From Cymbomonas tetramitiformis (Eukaryota > Chlorophyta > Pyramimonadophyceae > Pyramimonadales > Pyramimonadaceae), in the NCBI GenBank assembly GCA_001247695.2, contig LGRX02035485.1:20140-84139 (forward strand): DNA of 64,000 nt, written 5' to 3'. The notes under the pieces were generated by a model. That model ran no database searches, was not told the origin of the DNA, and saw only the letters and a list, made by a program, of their open reading frames with translations. The position numbers were made by a program, and so were the translations under genes. The stretch's first letter is position 1, and each line of letters starts with the position of its first letter. Below are positions 60,001 through 64,000 of the stretch, piece by piece.

Positions 60001-62939
60001 ATGGCCATGTAGCTCCTAGAAAGTAGAAAAGAAAAAGAAAAAAATGAAAAAAGTGACTCTTCCTATTGGAAGTGTGATACTCCTAGAAAGTGGATTATAA
60101 TTAGGCTCAGACTTAAAGTCTTCAAGTTATCCTGAGAAGGATACATCCATAACTGCGGCGTACGCGGTATTCATACATTCAGACACTCAATTGTTGAATG
60201 GATATGTAAAGTGTGATACAGTGGACTCATCAATAGATGCATACTTGCCTTTTACTGCGGAAGGTTGATCTTTTGAGGGCACTCACAGATGCCGGTGCTC
60301 AGGACAACCTCTTGCTCCAGATGCTGAGTAGTCAAGGGTGTGACTTATAGTGGATAGTCGTAGACAAATGAAGTGCATTGGAATGAATGGCGCGCCACAT
60401 ATAACCTGGATGTGTGGATCTAGGCGCTGTGGTGGAATGATGATTCGGATATTATATGCAGCATCATGCTTTGATCGGTAATTTCATTCTTATCTCCGCC
60501 ATCAGGTGATGCAAATTTATGCCCACATTTGGGCCTGCTCGCGAAATTCTCCTGTCATTAATTGCTGCCTGCCATCGATTTTCGCCCCTCCCTCCAATGA
60601 CCCTACACGGCATAGTTCTCCATTCAAAATTTCCGCCGCGTACCTTACGGACAGTAAACGTGCACAGGATTGATAGATAGCACAACAGCATGCTGACGAC
60701 ATAGCGGTTTTATGTATTTTGCAATTATTTCAAATCTGTTTTATCATTTACAATCATAAGCGCAATTTGATTTCATTACAAACGCTTGAATAGACAATCA
60801 TGTTGTTATTTCCTGTGCAGAGGAAGGGTTGCATCACCTTCAGTACGACAACATATGCAGGGCAAGCTGGATGCTGCGATGAATCGAATAACGATGTGAC
60901 TGTCAATGGGGCAATCTAATCGACTGCTTGCCATACATTAGAGCTGCGTTTATAACTAGATCCCATATGCATTACCACAGCATCTCACTGTATGCGACAT
61001 GCACAATGCATACACTGTGTGTGTGCCGTGCATTAATCTGTACGCCACAAGTGTGCGCGCACATGCCACACACACACACACATATACGAATGCTTGATAC
61101 GGTACACCGGGGAAATATGTTTTTCATATAACGAGGTCTTTGATCGATATACACGGTCGTCGCATGTGTAGTGCATGCATGAATGCATCGCACACTAACG
61201 ATACCCGGTCAAATTATCATTTCATTCATGTCGATCTGATCGCATAAACATCATTTCGCAAGCGTAGTGTAATAATATATTGCAGTATCCATATATGTTT
61301 GCTTCAAGGAGGCACTCCGCCAACACCTCAACGGCGTAGTAAACGAAGCCGCAATGAGAGTAGGAGACGGTGATTCTTTTGAGCTCGTTTTCTATACCAC
61401 CTCGAGCATTACATCCCACGTCGTATCCTTTCAATATATACACATTTCACAATACAATACATACAAAATGAGTTCACCATGCTGGCAATACCATACTGTT
61501 GCATCTTCCCCTCGGGACTTCCAAATGGCGTTTCAGCATATGGTTGCGAGGTTGTTGTGAGTGCTGCTGCACCGAGCAACTAAAATATAACTCACGCACT
61601 CTCTTGGATGCGTGAGGAAATTGACTAACCCGCCGCCACAGGGCACCGCTGGTCCCTAAGGGAGCTAGCTTTGGGTGAGTGTCGCATCGAACTAAAATTT
61701 GCTTTCTGCTATAGGCATCAACATTATATGTTACCGCGATGCCGTTCTCGATGGTTTACCAATACGCATCGCAGCGTTAATCAACAATGATAGTGGTGGT
61801 GATGATGACATCGCTGATAATATCACGGAGGTGGCAATATGCACAATGGCTGGCGTAACAAGCAAGTGCCACAGTGCGACTATGACTGATGGACGTTTGA
61901 CATGTATGCGAGTTCAGATCATGACCTCGACAGAGCAACACATCGCGAAGACTGACGCAGAGCGAAGGTTGGGTGCAAAGCATCGTATGCATTATAGCAC
62001 GAAGTTTCTTACCACAAGACTTCAACTAAAAAGGACATGCCAGTATAATGTTTTAGTTAGCCGCTGATTCCCTCCCATGACTTCCTTGATGCCTTAGGAA
62101 CTTTGCATGAACTATACTGCACGGTGTTATCATCAACACGACTGGCCATATTTGCGTGCAAACGTGCTTGCTGCTGCAGCCACAGCCATTTCCAAAGAGC
62201 CGTACTAAATCGCGCTCGCCTTCGCGGCGTGGGCTCGGCGATGCAACAAGATTTGAATCGGGGTGAACTGAAATATCTGAGCACACTCCGAGCAGCGATA
62301 CTCCTGCTGACCTGGCCGCGCCATCCGTACAACACAGGCTTGAACGTGCTCAGACTCATGTACATGTGACTGGTCACTCACATGCAGACTGTGGCACTCG
62401 TGCCTAGTGCACAGGGCATAACTGCCACCATGTTCCAGGAATATGGATGGCATCGCTTCGGGTCATGCAGTCACACACAACTCTGAGGTCTCTCGAGCGC
62501 CACCTCCCTGATTCAAACAGGCTTCCAAGTAGGACGGAGAAAGGAGCGGCAGTAACAAAAGCTCCACGACTCGCCTCATGACCAGATTTCCAATCGGCGT
62601 ACAGCTGGCAAAGCACTTGTGATTTCATCAGGTGAGTCATTAAAGTACCTTTTGGCGCCGGTGAAGGTGACGTCTCCGGTGACTCCACTCCTCCACCGAG
62701 TTCGGCATCCTGCGTGCACGGAAATGTTTGCTGTGGGTGAGCCAACTATTTGCACTCCACAAGTTTTCCTTTCAACTGACTCCGCTTAAAATGGAGGACG
62801 TTGCTTTGTTTCACTCTTACCCTCGATTAAATATGAGAGTCGCCGCTCACCGCTGCATGCTTCGAGAAGCTAGGTTCAACCGTTGCGGCTTCCAGGATCT
62901 CCGACGTCAGCAGGACAATGAACACAGCCCGCACGAGGT
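60001..62939. other. Intergenic region, no convincing gene
   Basis: AT-rich beyond 60.0 kb. The block 61720-61860 after an acceptor TTTGCTTTCTGCTATAG reads ICYRDAVLDGLPIRIAALIN, which looks somewhat coding, and 62404-62745 on the minus strand is open for 113 codons. Neither can be tied to a family. A CACACACACACACA run is at 61069-61082. Confidence 0.4.
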
Positions 62940-63535
62940 AGGGATGCGTGCGGCAGAGGTCATGAGGTAGGGATGCGTGCGTCAGAGGTCATGAGGTAGA
63001 GATGCGTGCGACAGGTCATGAGGTAGAGATGCGTGCGACAGAGGTCATGAGGTAGAGATGCGTGCGGCAGAGGTCATGAGGTAGGATGCGGCAGAGGATG
63101 AGGGTGGGCGGCAGAGGTCATGAGGTAGGATGCGTGCGGCAGAGGTCATGAGGTAGGGATGCGTGCGGCAGAGGTCATGAGGTAGAGAGATGCGTGCGCA
63201 GAGGTCATGAGGTCGGGCTGCGTGCGTGCAGAGGTCATGAGGTAGAGATGCGTGCGACAGAGGTCATGAGGTAGAGATGCGTGCGGCAGAGGTCATGAGG
63301 TAGGGATGCGTGCGGCAGAGGTCATGAGATAGGGATGTGTGCAGCAGAGGTCATGAGGTAGAGATGCGTGCGACAGAGGTCATGAGGTAGGGATGCGTGC
63401 GACAGAGGTCATGAGGTAGAGATGCGTGCGACAGAGGTCACGAGGTAGGGATGCGTGCGGCAGAGGTCACGAGGTAGGGATGCGTGCGGCAGAGGTCACG
63501 AGGTAGGGATGCGTGCGGCAGAGGTCACGAGGGTG
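62940..63535 (+). repeat. 29-bp minisatellite, about 20 copies
   Basis: Units of GAGGTAGGGATGCGTGCGGC followed by AGAGGTCAT, with single-base and small indel variants. No coding potential kept across it. Confidence 0.92.
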
Positions 63536-64000
63536 CATCACACTCAAATCTAAACTTACTGCTTCGAGCAGCAACTGCAAGAAAATACTGGGGGAGAGCA
63601 GGAGGGAGTAAAGCAGGAAGCACGTGCGGCGCCGTTGTCGCAGCGTCTACATGGAGCTGTCCATGTTCAACGGCAGGCTCTCCTGTGATTGGTTCAGCCT
63701 CATCGTCTTCCCCCTCCACCTGAGGTGACACGGTGCACTACCCACATTTTGAGGCGCACCGCTTGCGACACGGCATCTGCAGGCCGCCTTCCGGCCGCCT
63801 TCTCACACGGACGCGCCATCCTCGGCAGGCAGCGGGGCCGGGGATAATCCGCCACACACACAGCAACACACGCAGCGACACGCAGCTCGGGGCGCGCGTC
63901 CTCTGCGATGCACCCATTCAAAGTTAGGCTCGTTGCTGCGGGGCGCGCGTGGATGGAAGGCGGCCGCACACTCGGGCAAGCACCGGACCGGCGGCCGCAC
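63536..64000. other. GC-rich end of window, no gene recognised
   Basis: Open frames exist on both strands to the edge, but none shows a domain; it may be the edge of a neighbouring gene. Confidence 0.35.

Noticed and set aside
61699..62067. Hexokinase-like exon (GLPIRIAALIN)
   Set aside because: Only a dozen residues recall the VxALxNDT motif; the following sequence does not match and no flanking exons were found.

Overview
The window is eukaryotic nuclear DNA, most likely from a microalga with a large, repeat-rich genome. Host genes are split by short GT-AG introns with GTAAG-type donors. One host gene is a chloroplast-type DUF1995 protein, which points to a photosynthetic eukaryote. A green (prasinophyte-grade) alga is my best guess, from the look of the proteins and repeats, but it is not proven.

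Layout. 1-3.6 kb: a spliced DUF1995 gene on the minus strand. 3.7-12.7 kb: a DIRS/PAT-type tyrosine-recombinase retrotransposon with split direct repeats (A1-ORFs-B1-A2-B2). 12.7-44 kb: a nested pile. The oldest layer is a Ty3/gypsy element whose polyprotein carries a Dam-like NPPY domain, an integrase, a chromodomain and a C-terminal C5-DNA-methyltransferase-like domain. A Ty1/copia element (13492-37420, 293-bp LTRs, TSD ATTAT) sits in the Ty3 protease region. The copia element is itself split twice: its gag by a 3.3-kb gag-only LTR element (182-bp LTRs, TSD CTACG), and its reverse transcriptase by a 10.5-kb DNA transposon with 20-bp TIRs. Two related TA-flanked MITEs decorate the pile. 44-50 kb: mostly gene-poor, with a spliced tRNA-binding-domain gene on the minus strand (about 46.7-48.2 kb). 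50.6-60.0 kb: a large host gene (SPRY-like, ankyrin, basic/IQ-like, CUB-like and CbbX/SpoVK-type AAA domains). 60-64 kb: no convincing gene and a 29-bp minisatellite.

Most unusual content: (1) the 10.5-kb TIR transposon. It carries a decayed transposase-like gene of a DGSAAQ...FETSH type and, divergently, an intact gene with PHD-like zinc fingers and a 2OG-Fe(II) oxygenase domain. A second ORF overlaps the oxygenase stop as ATGA. Four regularly spaced 17-bp-arm palindromes lie between the divergent genes. (2) The Ty3 element with a cytosine-methyltransferase-like domain behind a chromodomain. (3) The DIRS element, whose first ORF appears to be spliced to a RING-H2 exon and whose pol begins with a complete RNase H1 (RVT_3) domain ahead of the RT. 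Most pol genes are frameshifted, often at homopolymers, although LTRs and split repeats are nearly identical. This is either decay followed by mobilisation in trans, or assembly indels.
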